A stretch of DNA of 64,000 nt from the NCBI RefSeq assembly GCF_016587415.1, contig NZ_BNJI01000002.1, positions 310,001 to 374,000 of the forward strand. Reading direction: 5' to 3'. Each line of letters opens with the position of its first letter. Position 1 is the stretch's first letter. Source of the stretch: Ktedonobacter sp. SOSP1-85. GTDB taxonomy: Bacteria; Chloroflexota; Ktedonobacteria; Ktedonobacterales; Ktedonobacteraceae. The notes under the pieces were generated by a model. That model searched no databases, was not told where the DNA came from, and saw only the letters and a program-made list of their open reading frames with translations. The position numbers and the translations under genes are program-made. This document shows positions 43,463 to 52,884 of this stretch, one piece after another.

Positions 43463-45019
43463 ATGTCAAGGAAGAGACACTTTCGACTACTATCATTTGC
43501 CATTGTAGCGCTGCTACTCTGTTCCGTCGCGGCAATGGTCACGCTGCAGTCGCCTGGTGCTGCCAGAGCAGCCAGCGTACCAACGGGCCTGCATGTGGTA
43601 GGAAATCAGATTGTAGATGGCAGTGGACATGTCTTTGTGTCCCATGGGGTAAACCGTATGGGCACAGAATACCAGTGTACCAAGAGTGCGACAAACGCGC
43701 CCACCGACTTCGACGGGCCAGTCGACCAGGCGACAGTCAACAATATGCTGGCCTGGGGCATCAACAGCGTGCGTGTACCTCTGAATGAGGACTGCTGGCT
43801 GGGCATCAATGGCTTTCCCGCCAATGGGAGATCGGCCGCGCAATACCAGGCAGACATTGTCAGTTGGGTGAATTTGCTGAACGCGAATGGCCTGGTGGTC
43901 ATTCTTGATCTGCACTGGAACAATTCCGGAAGCAATCAGTCGACAGGTCAGCAACCAATGACGGACCTGGATCACGCCCCAGCTTTCTGGACCTCGGTGG
44001 CAAATACGTTCAAGAGCAATTCATCGGTAATCTTCGATCTATATAACGAACCCCACGACATTAGCTGGACCTGCTGGCTTAGCGGTAGTACGGCCCCCCA
44101 ATCGGGGAACTGCTCCAGTGTGGGATTTGCCGTGGCTGGAATGCAGACGCTGATCAACACCGTGCGTGCCACAGGGGCGACCAATATCCTGCTATTGGGC
44201 GGCCTGGCATGGTCAAATGATCTCTCGCAATGGCTGGCGAATAAGCCCAGCGATCCGCAGAACAATCTGGCCGCCTCAGTGCATATCTACAATTTTAACG
44301 CGTGCTCCAACAGTAGTTGCTGGGATTCGCAGATCGCGCCAGTCATCGCGCAGGTACCGGTGATCGCTGGTGAGATCGGCGAGAATGATTGCGCCTCTGG
44401 TTTTGTCAATACATTGACGAGCTGGTTCGATTCACATAATACCGGGTATCTGGCCTGGACCTGGACAGCCAGCGGCAACTGCGGCGGCACACCAGCGCTG
44501 ATCAGCGACTGGAACGGTACGCCGACGAACTATGGTGCTGGATACAAAGCGCACTTGCTCTCACTGGGTGGCACGCCTACTCCCACGCCAACCGCGACTT
44601 CAACCAATACCCCTACGCCTACTCCAACCACCACGAGTACGCCTACACCTACTCCAACCACCACGAGTACACCCACGCCTACTCCGACCTCCGGGAGTTG
44701 TAAGGTAACCTACACGGTGACAAATCAGTGGACGGGTGGCTTTGGCGCGACCTTTACGATTACCAATACCGGGTCAACGCCAATCAACGGCTGGAGCCTG
44801 CAATTTGCCTTCCCTAATGGGCAGACAATCACCCAGCTGTGGAACGGGAACTACACACAGAGCGGGGCCAACGTGACGATCACCAACCTCTCCTATAACG
44901 GAAGCATTCCCGCGGGAGGCACGGTAAGCTCGGAACCTGGCTTTAATGGGTCCTGGAGCAGCGCTAATAATCCGCCGACCTCCTTTACTCTCAATGGTTC
45001 TCATTGTAGCGTCGGATAA
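43463..45019 (+). CDS. Secreted GH5 endoglucanase with CBM2
   Basis: A 518-residue secreted enzyme. The signal peptide is residues 1-36 (basic start, hydrophobic core, ARAA cleavage). The GH5 barrel shows the acid/base Glu E196 in LYNEPHD and the likely nucleophile E304 in IAGEIGE. A Pro-Thr-rich linker (PTPTPTTTST repeats, about 373-410) leads to a CBM2 cellulose-binding module with conserved Trp residues (NQWTGGFG, INGWSL, LWNGNY, NGSWSS) and a C-terminal disulfide pair. It cuts internal beta-1,4-glucan bonds outside the cell. AGGAGG precedes the ATG. A hairpin lies downstream. Confidence 0.94.
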   Translation: MSRKRHFRLLSFAIVALLLCSVAAMVTLQSPGAARAASVPTGLHVVGNQIVDGSGHVFVSHGVNRMGTEYQCTKSATNAPTDFDGPVDQATVNNMLAWGINSVRVPLNEDCWLGINGFPANGRSAAQYQADIVSWVNLLNANGLVVILDLHWNNSGSNQSTGQQPMTDLDHAPAFWTSVANTFKSNSSVIFDLYNEPHDISWTCWLSGSTAPQSGNCSSVGFAVAGMQTLINTVRATGATNILLLGGLAWSNDLSQWLANKPSDPQNNLAASVHIYNFNACSNSSCWDSQIAPVIAQVPVIAGEIGENDCASGFVNTLTSWFDSHNTGYLAWTWTASGNCGGTPALISDWNGTPTNYGAGYKAHLLSLGGTPTPTPTATSTNTPTPTPTTTSTPTPTPTTTSTPTPTPTSGSCKVTYTVTNQWTGGFGATFTITNTGSTPINGWSLQFAFPNGQTITQLWNGNYTQSGANVTITNLSYNGSIPAGGTVSSEPGFNGSWSSANNPPTSFTLNGSHCSVG

Positions 45020-45028
45020 ACATCGTAA

Positions 45029-45062
45029 ACGAAGCAGGCGACCGGTCAGCCACCTGCTTCGT
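45029..45062 (+). terminator. Terminator hairpin after GH5 gene
   Basis: ACGAAGCAGG (45029-45038) and CCTGCTTCGT (45053-45062) form a perfect 10-bp stem with a 14-base loop. Confidence 0.65.
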
Positions 45063-45181
45063 CTCGCCCTCGTCTCACGCCCAATTTTCCGCTCGACTCA
45101 CTGAACACAAATAATTTCCAGTATCCGTTCCACCATGAGAGACAACAGGATGATATTCCACTAGCTAGTCCTGGATGTTTC

Positions 45182-45291
45182 CTTACTACTTATCCGAAAA
45201 TCTGAGCGCGCTTGCCGTGCCACCTTTAGGTGGTCCCCGAATGGGGGAAGCGCTAGGCACGCGAGTGACGTTGGGTTTCGGAATAAGATCT
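45182..45291 (-). repeat. REP-like dispersed element, copy B
   Basis: An inverted copy of the element at 29718-29792, with ends CTTACTACTTATCCGAAAA and TTCGGAATAAGATCTTGA. It has an extra internal hairpin segment (CACCTTTAGGTGG, CCCCGAATGGGGG). It sits just before the xylanase gene. Confidence 0.7.
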
Positions 45292-45317
45292 TGATCCAAG
45301 GAAGGAAAAGGAAAATA

Positions 45318-46769
45318 ATGATGTTTCATCGTCTCACCCGAAAAGGATTTTTCACAGTAACATTGGTGTTTCTCCTCTTAGCGTTTGTGTGCAGCATGCC
45401 TTTGCTCAAGGCATCGGCCGCCGATACGCTCGGTTCAGCAGCAGCGGCAAAGGGCCGTGTCTTTGGGGCTGCAGTCACAGGCAATCTCCTTGGCACGACG
45501 CCATACACGACCGTTTTTGATCGTGAGTTCACAGGCACCACTCCCGGCAACGAAATGAAATGGCAGACGACCGAGCCTTCGCAAGGTACGTTCAATTTCG
45601 GACCTGGTGACGCCATTGTCGCTCATGCCCAGGCTCATAATATGAAGGTGCGTGGTCATGCCCTGGTCTGGCATAACCAGCTTGCAAGCTGGGTCAGCAA
45701 TATCACCTCGGGTACGGCGCTCCTGAGTGCTATGCAGAATCACATTACCGGTGAAGTGAGCCATTATAAGGGCGAGATCTGGTACTGGGATGTCGTCAAT
45801 GAGGCATTCAACGATGATGGGACACGCCGGAGTGACATCTTCCAGAATGAAATCGGGAACGCCTATATCGAAGACGCCTTTGTGTCTGCTCACGCGGCTG
45901 ATCCCAATGTCAAGCTGTGCTACAACGACTATAACATCGAAGGCGTTAATGCAAAGAGCACAGCCGTCTACAACATGGTCAAGGACTTCAAGGCACGTGG
46001 TATCCCCATCGACTGCGTCGGTTTCCAGTCCCACCTGATCGTGGGTCAGGTGCCATCAGACTTCCAGGCCAACTTGCAGCGCTTCGCCGATCTCGGCCTT
46101 GATGTGCAGATTACGGAGCTGGATATTCGTATGCCAACTCCTGCCAGTAGCGCGAACCTTCAGCAGCAAGCGACCGACTACAGTAAGGTCGTATCTGCCT
46201 GCCTGGCAGTTACCCGTTGCAACGATATTACAACATGGGGGGTGGGAGATCCAGACTCATGGATACCAAGCACCTTCTCTGGTCAAGGGGCAGCACTGCT
46301 TTTTGATAATAACTACAACCCGAAGCCAGCATACACTGCTGTTATTCAAGCTCTTGGTGGCGGGATAAGCGTCACGCCCACGCCAATCGGCCAGACTCCC
46401 ACGCCGACCCCAATAAATACACCGTCCCCAACACCAACCCCATCGCCTGTTGCTGGAAGTGTCCATGTGGCCTATCAGGTGGTGGACCAGTGGCCGGGCG
46501 GCTTTACGACAAATGTCACAATTACCAACAATACTTCGACAGCCATTAATGGATGGACATTAAAGTTCTCGTTTCCTGGAACGCAACAGATTACCAATCT
46601 CTGGAATGGTCAGGTGACGCAATCCGGGAACCAGGTAACGATTACTAATGCCAGCTATAACGCGACGATTGCTCCGGGAAGCTCTGTCTCGTTGGGCTTC
46701 AATGGGAGTTGGAACGGGAGCAATCCTGCCCCAACCTCGTTTACCCTGAATGGGACGCCGACCAGGTAA
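45318..46769 (+). CDS. Secreted GH10 endo-beta-1,4-xylanase with CBM2
   Basis: About 483 residues from ATG 45318, behind AAGGAAGGAAAAGG; a TTG at 45291 is unlikely. The signal peptide runs to about residue 35. The GH10 barrel shows the acid/base E162 in DVVNEAFND and nucleophile E267 in QITELDIR, with the WHNQ and GNEMKW substrate-site motifs. A PT-rich linker and a C-terminal CBM2 (HVAYQVVDQWPGGF ... NGSWNGS) follow. It cleaves xylan to xylo-oligosaccharides in the medium. It is in tandem with the GH5 gene, but a hairpin and a REP-like element suggest separate transcription. Confidence 0.95.
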   Translation: MMFHRLTRKGFFTVTLVFLLLAFVCSMPLLKASAADTLGSAAAAKGRVFGAAVTGNLLGTTPYTTVFDREFTGTTPGNEMKWQTTEPSQGTFNFGPGDAIVAHAQAHNMKVRGHALVWHNQLASWVSNITSGTALLSAMQNHITGEVSHYKGEIWYWDVVNEAFNDDGTRRSDIFQNEIGNAYIEDAFVSAHAADPNVKLCYNDYNIEGVNAKSTAVYNMVKDFKARGIPIDCVGFQSHLIVGQVPSDFQANLQRFADLGLDVQITELDIRMPTPASSANLQQQATDYSKVVSACLAVTRCNDITTWGVGDPDSWIPSTFSGQGAALLFDNNYNPKPAYTAVIQALGGGISVTPTPIGQTPTPTPINTPSPTPTPSPVAGSVHVAYQVVDQWPGGFTTNVTITNNTSTAINGWTLKFSFPGTQQITNLWNGQVTQSGNQVTITNASYNATIAPGSSVSLGFNGSWNGSNPAPTSFTLNGTPTR

Positions 46770-46849
46770 TTCATTGATACCTTACCAACGGAATTAAAAA
46801 GCCGAATTTCAAGCTGCTGCCTGTGAGGCAGGTAGCAATACCTAAAGCC

Positions 46850-47069
46850 GGGAACGAACAAAAACGGCCCCATAAGTGTCAAGATAAGAGATGCCTGCTT
46901 GGTCCCACGCCCATGCAGGAGAAAAAAGGATGTGCTTCTAAACCCCCATACGGGGGCGCAGGGGCACTACCAAGGCTCCTCCTGCATGGACGGCGGACCT
47001 CGCGTAACCCATCCTGCAGAAGCATAGACTCCTTCACTTGACGCCAATGGGAACGAACAAAAACGGCCC
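46850..47069. repeat. Structured element between 21-bp direct repeats
   Basis: Identical 21-base strings (starting GGGAACGAACAA, ending CGGCCC) lie at 46850-46870 and 47049-47069. Between them are an 11-bp inverted repeat (CCATGCAGGAG 46911-46921, CTCCTGCATGG 46979-46989) and small GC-rich hairpins, but no gene. It could be a mobile palindrome or a non-coding RNA. The remainder of 46770-47132 has no gene. Confidence 0.5.
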
Positions 47070-47095
47070 TTAGGGATTACCGCCGTAAAGGGCCG
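47064..47095. terminator. Terminator hairpin between convergent genes
   Basis: CGGCCCTT (47064-47071) pairs with AAGGGCCG (47088-47095), between the xylanase stop and the convergent membrane-protein gene. Confidence 0.6.
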
Positions 47096-47132
47096 CTGTG
47101 TTCAAACAGCGACGACGCGGGGGGCGCTTGCT

Positions 47133-47561
47133 CTACTTGGTGGTGAAAGTTGATCGCAGGTGCTTGCTGTTGACGACCCCCACGACGCCGAGCAGGAGCA
47201 GTCCGCAGACGCCCTGTTCGATCTTCATCCACAGCGGGAAGGTGCCGGGGAGCGCGATGATGACCACGATAGCTACCAACATGATGGCGGAGACGAGCCG
47301 GAGTCGGAGGTACCCGCCACGGGAGCCGCGGGCCATCTGGGCGGCGAAGAAGGTCGTGAGCAAGGCAGAGGCCACGACAATGGTCCCACGGACCCAGACC
47401 GCCGGGGTCACGATTGCTGTGTTGTCGCGCAGCAAGACGATGGCTACGAGGGTAAGCATGCTGAGGCCAAGGTAGCAGCCAACGAGCAGCTTTACGTTAC
47501 GGAATGCCGTCTGACTCTGCGGATGATTCAGGTGTTCTTCGGTGATGATGCGGGCAGTCAT
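47133..47561 (-). CDS. Small four-helix membrane protein
   Basis: A 142-residue protein with four predicted transmembrane helices: LLVGCYLGLSMLTLVAIVLL, VRGTIVVASALLTTFFAAQM, LVSAIMLVAIVVIIALPG and VCGLLLLGVVGVVN. AAAGGA lies 7 bases before the ATG. It is divergent from the histidine kinase and probably belongs to that system's regulon. No family is named with certainty, and no catalytic residue stands out. Confidence 0.75.
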   Translation of the reverse strand: MTARIITEEHLNHPQSQTAFRNVKLLVGCYLGLSMLTLVAIVLLRDNTAIVTPAVWVRGTIVVASALLTTFFAAQMARGSRGGYLRLRLVSAIMLVAIVVIIALPGTFPLWMKIEQGVCGLLLLGVVGVVNSKHLRSTFTTK

Positions 47562-47706
47562 GATATAATCCTTTCTTCATGCCTGTTGTTTCTCTGTCTT
47601 CGGTTCGACCATTCAGTGAACTCGATGGGTCGAGTATAGCCGGCATCAGCTCATTGATGCCCGTCCCATCGGTCACGAATCACAGGCCTATTTCTGCGCC
47701 TCTCTG

Positions 47707-47746
47707 GTATGACCTGCGTCATAGGTCAATCGGGCGGACCTATGAC
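47707..47746. promoter_or_regulatory. Inverted-repeat sites in the divergent promoter region
   Basis: GTCATAGGTC (47718-47727) and GACCTATGAC (47737-47746) are perfect 10-bp inverted copies spaced by 9 bp. An adjoining TATGAC-CTGC-GTCATA also pairs. Three related half-sites in a divergent gap fit binding by the NarL-type regulator encoded downstream. Confidence 0.5.
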
Positions 47747-47832
47747 CGCAGACACTAGCGAGCGAGAAGAAACGTCGGGTATACTGAGGAAAACAAACAC
47801 AACATATCTCTCACAGGAAGCTGGACGGATCC

Positions 47833-49041
47833 ATGATAGGCAAGCGAGAACAGATCATCCTTACACATCCCATCCCATTCGGCTGGTTCCAACGCTCGGC
47901 TGCCTCTTGCGTCGCTGGCATCGGCTATCTCTTCGGTCTCTTTCTGGTGCAGCGCACCCTGGTCAGCGTTCTTCTGCTTACGGGGATCTATGGTGCCTGG
48001 CTCTTGATCTATCATCTCGGAAGACGACGCGCCCATCCCGGTTGGTTGCTTGCTTTGTTCTGTCTGGCTTGCGCCTCTCTCTTTCTCCCTTTGCCGCGTA
48101 CGAACGTCTATTGGCTCCCGATCCTCCCAACCATGACTGCTTGCCTGATGATGGTGACCAAGCCACGCGTTCTCGGTCTGCTCGCGGCAGGTGTCCTCTG
48201 GCTGAGTACCAGCCTCGCGCTTGGCCTCCTCACCCGGCAGTGGGATGCTGGCGGTCAGATGATTCTCCTGATCTCGTTTAGCTCTACCTGTGGATGCACG
48301 GCGACCATCAGCGAACTCGCGGCGGCCCACGCACAACTACGGGAGTATAGCGCCCAGGTGGAGGAACTCTCCATCATCCGCGAGCGCAACCGGATTGCCC
48401 GCGAGATCCACGACACGCTTGGCCACTCGCTGACGCTGCTCGCGGTCCAACTGGAAACGGCCACGCAGCACGAAATGCGCGGCGATCCCTGTTTACGCGA
48501 GGAGCTCCTGGAAGCGCGCCAGGTGGCGAAATCCTGCCTGACGGACGTTCGTCATTCCGTCGAGGCGCTCCGGCCCGACGAAGTCACCAGCGGTTCGTTG
48601 CAGGAGCAGTTGCGCAGTCTGGTGGCGGCCTGCGAAGCCACCAGCCGAGAGCCTCGGATCACGCTTGATCTGGAAGAGGTGCCCCCCCCATTGCATCCAG
48701 ACGTGTGCCTGACGCTTTACCGCTGTGCACAGGAGGCGCTGACCAATATTCGCAAGCATGCACACGCGACGAAAGTGCTGCTGCGCCTCTCCACAAACGA
48801 TGCGCAGGTAGAACTGACGGTGCTGGACAACGGCCAGGGGTATCTACCGAAGCACGAGCACAGCGCATCTGGCTTCGGCCTACGGGGCATGCGCGAGCGT
48901 GTCACGAGTCTTTGTGGGACACTGCGGGCTGGTCCGGAACCACGGCACGGTTGGCGCGTTGAAGTGATCATCCCGCTCACACAACAAGGGCAAGCGGAGC
49001 AGAGCTCGACATGCGCACGCCAAAAGAAGGAGAACGTCTAG
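47833..49041 (+). CDS. NarL-type sensor histidine kinase (HisKA_3)
   Basis: A 402-residue membrane kinase. Residues 20-165 hold five or six transmembrane helices without a periplasmic domain. The dimerisation segment ERNRIAREIHDTLGHSLTLL carries the phospho-acceptor His in EIHDTLGH, and the HATPase domain ends with the G-boxes LTVLDNGQGY and GFGLRGMRERV. It transfers phosphate to the response regulator encoded right after it (3 bp). The ATG at 47833 is preceded by AGGAAG. It is divergent from a membrane protein and embedded among secreted cellulase genes; its signal is unknown, perhaps an envelope or sugar-derived cue. Confidence 0.93.
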   Translation: MIGKREQIILTHPIPFGWFQRSAASCVAGIGYLFGLFLVQRTLVSVLLLTGIYGAWLLIYHLGRRRAHPGWLLALFCLACASLFLPLPRTNVYWLPILPTMTACLMMVTKPRVLGLLAAGVLWLSTSLALGLLTRQWDAGGQMILLISFSSTCGCTATISELAAAHAQLREYSAQVEELSIIRERNRIAREIHDTLGHSLTLLAVQLETATQHEMRGDPCLREELLEARQVAKSCLTDVRHSVEALRPDEVTSGSLQEQLRSLVAACEATSREPRITLDLEEVPPPLHPDVCLTLYRCAQEALTNIRKHAHATKVLLRLSTNDAQVELTVLDNGQGYLPKHEHSASGFGLRGMRERVTSLCGTLRAGPEPRHGWRVEVIIPLTQQGQAEQSSTCARQKKENV

Positions 49042-49043
49042 CT

Positions 49044-49739
49044 ATGGCAGAACGGATTCGTGTCATGATTGTGGATGACCAGCGCCTGCTGTGCGAGGGC
49101 TTTCGCAAGCTGATTGAGCTGGAATCGGACTTGGAGGTGATCGGCATAGCAGGAGATGGCAAGGAAGCGTTGGCGATCGTCGAACGCCTCCAGGCTGAAC
49201 ACATGCTTCCTGATGTGGTGCTGATGGATGTACGCATGCCACGTCTGGATGGAATTGCCGCGACGCATGCCCTCAAAGAGCGCTGGCCTGAAATCCGCGT
49301 CATCATCCTGACAACCTTTGACGATCGAGAGCTGATCCAGACTGGTCTGCAAGCAGGGGCTCTGGGCTATGTGCTCAAGGACATTACCGCAGAGCAGCTC
49401 GCGGCAGCTATTCGGGTGGTCGCACAGGGACAGGTTCTTCTGCATCCCGATGTTGCACATAAAGTCCTGACTTCCCTTTCTTCTGCACAAAGCTTGCCCG
49501 CCGTGACCGCTCCTGCTCCCCCTACGTTCGATGGCGTGTGCGACGTAGAGCAGTTAACCGAGCGTGAGCGGGAGATTCTGACCTTGCTTACGCGTGGTGC
49601 CTCCAATCGTGAGATCAGCGAGACCCTCTACATCGCGAGCGGCACCGTCAAGAATCACCTCAGCAACATCCTGGGCAAGCTAGGGGTACGCGACCGGACG
49701 CAGGCGGCACTCAAAGCCAGAGAACTCGGGTTGCTGTAA
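49044..49739 (+). CDS. NarL/LuxR-family response regulator
   Basis: 231 residues from ATG 49044 (MAERIRVMIVDDQRLL); a 33-base longer frame starts inside the kinase gene. The receiver domain has VDD, phospho-acceptor Asp in VLMDVRMPRLDG and K in VLKDI. The C-terminal helix-turn-helix is LTEREREILTLLTRGASNREISETLYIASGTVKNHLSNIL. It lies 2 bp after the kinase stop, in the same operon. Targets probably include the divergent membrane-protein gene through the 47707-47746 sites and perhaps neighbouring hydrolases (inference). Confidence 0.94.
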   Translation: MAERIRVMIVDDQRLLCEGFRKLIELESDLEVIGIAGDGKEALAIVERLQAEHMLPDVVLMDVRMPRLDGIAATHALKERWPEIRVIILTTFDDRELIQTGLQAGALGYVLKDITAEQLAAAIRVVAQGQVLLHPDVAHKVLTSLSSAQSLPAVTAPAPPTFDGVCDVEQLTEREREILTLLTRGASNREISETLYIASGTVKNHLSNILGKLGVRDRTQAALKARELGLL

Positions 49740-50087
49740 AAAAAGCACGGGGTGCATAGCGTGTGTTCCCTGGAAATCTGCATGGATATGAACTTTTCAT
49801 CCTCTGATACGTTAAATCCATGCCCAGTGCAAAGAGTGGTCTTGCTGTTTCTCACTCTTCTCTTTGGTGGAAAACGTGGCAAAGATGAGGCCAAGGACAG
49901 GCAGCACCCCCTATCGAACTCGCTCTCTTCCCAGGAAGAGATCTGCTGAGTGAGAAGATCAGTCTGTTCACAGCCAAAGTAGCTCGATGTCGCACGCACA
50001 TTATCGTGATGACTCCTCATGTATGACAGCCTCACCATTGTGAGCAAATTGGACCAGACCAGGTAGACATTCGACCAGGTGTACAAG
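49740..50087. other. Intergenic, no gene recognised
   Basis: Spacer between the convergent response regulator and GH48 genes. No convincing reading frame; it ends in the terminator hairpin. Confidence 0.5.
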
Positions 50088-50130
50088 AGAGAGTGTTGGT
50101 GTGTTCTGGACGAACACACCAACACTCTCT
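50088..50130. terminator. 19-bp perfect terminator hairpin
   Basis: AGAGAGTGTTGGTGTGTTC (50088-50106) pairs fully with 50112-50130 around a 5-base loop. It lies between convergent genes and may serve both. Confidence 0.75.
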
Positions 50131-50167
50131 ATTACTATGAGCGCCACAGCGCGAGGATGCAAGCGGC

Positions 50168-52672
50168 TCAGGAGGTACTACATGTCGTGCCATTGAGGGT
50201 GAAGGAAGTGGGAGGCGAATTGGCGCTACTCCAGGAACCGTTGAAGCCTGGAGGGGAGCTCAGCGTAGCCCCCGGAGCAATCGAGCCATTATAGGACAGG
50301 TTGGTGATCGTCACATTGGCCCCGCTCTGCGTGTAGTTCCCGTTCCATACCTGTGTGATCGTCTGGCCATTGGGGAAGGTGAATTTCAGCGTCCAGCCGT
50401 TAATCGCCGTGCTCCCGGTATTGGTGATCGCGATGTTCGCGCCAAAGCCGCCAGGCCACTGGTTGGTCACCGTATACTGCACCTTACAGGCAGTGCCGGG
50501 GGTGGGTGTCGGGCTTGGTGTTGAGCTTGGCGTGGGCGTGGGGGTCATGGTTTGGGTCGGCGTGGGCGTGGGTGTCGTGGTCTGGGTCGGTGTGGGCGTA
50601 GCAGTTTGGGTTTGCGTCGGTGTGGGCGTGGGTGTCCCTCCTGACGAACTTGGGAACAGGATATCGACATCGGCCATGGCCATAGCGATATCGGACTGTG
50701 CCCAGAAGCGGTGGTAGTTGAATGTAGGCGCGGAACCACCATTCAGGTACGTCTGTACCTTCGACCAGGCGGGATCCGATGGATACTTGGGGCGCTCGCT
50801 GAGGAAGGTCGTTGACGAATCCAGCGTCGCGCCCTGAGCGTTCTTGCCCGTCCAGCCAGAAGGAATAGAGACGGAGTCGTTAAACTGGTTGTAGTCCTTG
50901 CGGGTTTCGGGGTTGGAAACACCAATGCTGTCTGAGTAGTTGGTCCACATGTCGTCCAGCAGCGTCTGGGCCAGGGTGCGTGACGCAGCATCGCCGGACT
51001 TGGCGGAGTAGTAGAGCAACGTCTTGGCCAGGGCAGCCGCTACACCTACATCTGTTGTGGTGTCCACCACGGTCACATGCAGGCCCGAATTGTTCACCGA
51101 GGTCGTGCTGGAAGTCCAGTTACCACCCGGCTGGCCGCTCCAGTTCAGGGTCGAGGGGATGGCATAGGTTCCATTGGAGTTGACCGTCGTCGCCGACTTG
51201 GTCCAGGCAACCCATTTATCCAGGATCGACTTGGCCGTCGCATTACCAGTCTCATAATAGTACTCGGCGACGCGCTCCATGGACCAGGCCTGGAAGCCGA
51301 ACCAGTTGTTGCTGGGTGGATCGTGGTATACTGGCTGCCAGTCATATGCCATGCCGTAGAAGGTCGGAGTACCGGCAGGAGGAGCGCTGTAGCTGCCATT
51401 CCAGCTATTGGTCGCACCACCGGCAATCGCGCCTTCAGACGACTGTAACCACGTATAGAACTGCAACTGGCGTTGTAAGCTGGTTGCCCAGTCACCGGGC
51501 GCGCTTGGAGATTTGGGTTCGAGCGCGGGCACGCTGCTCAGCGCCCACGCGGCCAGAAGGTTCTGATAACCCTGGTGGGCCGCGCTGGAGCCAATGCGCC
51601 ATGCCCAGCTACCGGAAGAGGGGACCGCCCCGCCCCAGGCGTAGTACCAGTCTAGCAGGTAGGTCGAGCTGTTCTTGCCACTACCAGCAGCACAGCTCGT
51701 GCTCGTACAACCTAACGTCTTAAAGTACTTGTCATACGTACCATAACGCAGATAGTCACCCATCTTCGCGGCTTCGGCAACTTGACTGGCAACGGCGCTC
51801 CCCTGCCCCTGGGCATTCGCCCACGTGTAGGCCCAGAAGGCCGCCTGGACGGTACGCGCGTCGGCGTCAGGAGCATCGGTATAGCGCCACTGCTGCGAGT
51901 AGCTGCCACCCGAAGCCGGTGTGTTGAAGAGGCTCAAGAAGCCGGTACCATCGTTTCTGCCCCAGGTGAACGTCTCACATTCTGGATGGACGACCGTCTT
52001 CCAGACTGACTCCGAGGCACCGCGCTGGTACGAGTTCACAAAGGACGGCTTGGTTGTGCCATCCCCACAATGGCCGTAGCCATACCAGTTGTCGGTGTCC
52101 AGCAGCCAGGGCATACCATAGATGTCGGCGGTGCCGTAGGTCTGCTGGAGTTCGCTCGCCAGTGGGTCCTGTCCCACAGATACACTGGTAGACAATTGAG
52201 TTGGATAATCGGTGATGTTGGGGGACTCGGGCGCATATTGCGCGGGGCTGCTAGCATTGTAGCCACTATTGGTCGACTGGTCGGCATGCGATGGAATCAT
52301 ATATTTGTCCATCGTCGCCCAGGCGCTAGTGAAGGGTTGCCAGTTTCCCGTCACTTCACCATACGTCGCCTCCAGCCAGAGCCAGAAACTGAAGGCTTCC
52401 GAGGTCGTTTCATGCCCATAGTCTGGCGCTTCAACGATGAGCGTCTCCACCGAGTGATAGGGGATGCCCAGTGGGCTGAAGTACCCGTTTGCCGGATTCT
52501 TGATCTCACCATACAAAGTCAAGAAACGCTGGGTATAAGTAGATGTGGCTTGCGTAGCGCCTGGACTGGCATGCGCGACCGGAATACGTTGGACGCCTAA
52601 AACGCCAGAAATCACAAGCGCGATCGCTATGATCACCAGCGATATGGATTGAGAGATCCTCTTCCTGGTCAT
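50168..52672 (-). CDS. Secreted GH48 cellobiohydrolase with CBM2
   Basis: About 834 residues from ATG 52672 (MTRKRISQS), with AAGGAGG 5 bases upstream. The signal peptide ends near VAHA (residue 35). The GH48 (alpha/alpha)6 domain shows ETTSEAFSFWLWLEATYG with likely acid E92, the Trp-rich tunnel segments WLLDTDNWYGYG and DWQPVYHDPPSNNWFGFQAWSMERVAEYYYETG, and the product-end motif FNYHRFWAQ. A PT-rich linker and CBM2 follow. It is a processive reducing-end exocellulase, generally essential to bacterial cellulose breakdown. It is divergent from the GH9 gene. The CBM2 is almost identical in DNA to that of the GH9 gene. Confidence 0.95.
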   Translation of the reverse strand: MTRKRISQSISLVIIAIALVISGVLGVQRIPVAHASPGATQATSTYTQRFLTLYGEIKNPANGYFSPLGIPYHSVETLIVEAPDYGHETTSEAFSFWLWLEATYGEVTGNWQPFTSAWATMDKYMIPSHADQSTNSGYNASSPAQYAPESPNITDYPTQLSTSVSVGQDPLASELQQTYGTADIYGMPWLLDTDNWYGYGHCGDGTTKPSFVNSYQRGASESVWKTVVHPECETFTWGRNDGTGFLSLFNTPASGGSYSQQWRYTDAPDADARTVQAAFWAYTWANAQGQGSAVASQVAEAAKMGDYLRYGTYDKYFKTLGCTSTSCAAGSGKNSSTYLLDWYYAWGGAVPSSGSWAWRIGSSAAHQGYQNLLAAWALSSVPALEPKSPSAPGDWATSLQRQLQFYTWLQSSEGAIAGGATNSWNGSYSAPPAGTPTFYGMAYDWQPVYHDPPSNNWFGFQAWSMERVAEYYYETGNATAKSILDKWVAWTKSATTVNSNGTYAIPSTLNWSGQPGGNWTSSTTSVNNSGLHVTVVDTTTDVGVAAALAKTLLYYSAKSGDAASRTLAQTLLDDMWTNYSDSIGVSNPETRKDYNQFNDSVSIPSGWTGKNAQGATLDSSTTFLSERPKYPSDPAWSKVQTYLNGGSAPTFNYHRFWAQSDIAMAMADVDILFPSSSGGTPTPTPTQTQTATPTPTQTTTPTPTPTQTMTPTPTPSSTPSPTPTPGTACKVQYTVTNQWPGGFGANIAITNTGSTAINGWTLKFTFPNGQTITQVWNGNYTQSGANVTITNLSYNGSIAPGATLSSPPGFNGSWSSANSPPTSFTLNGTTCSTS

Positions 52673-52884
52673 TCTAACCTCCTTGTTATGAAAGATGTTA
52701 ACCCAGAGGATGCAGGTCATCCTAATATTGCCCGCCTGCTCGTGACATTGATGTTCCATCATAAAAATCGCGGGCAGTTCACCTATCGATTCATCACCTC
52801 CTTCCATAGATGTCTGATGTATGATTCCTCTGGCGAATTTTAGTAGGTTGTTCGAACAGGCTTGTGTGGAACGCCCAAAATAGT

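Noticed and set aside
45291..45317. TTG start for the xylanase
   Set aside because: It lies in the REP-like repeat; the ATG at 45318 has a better ribosome site and a normal signal peptide.
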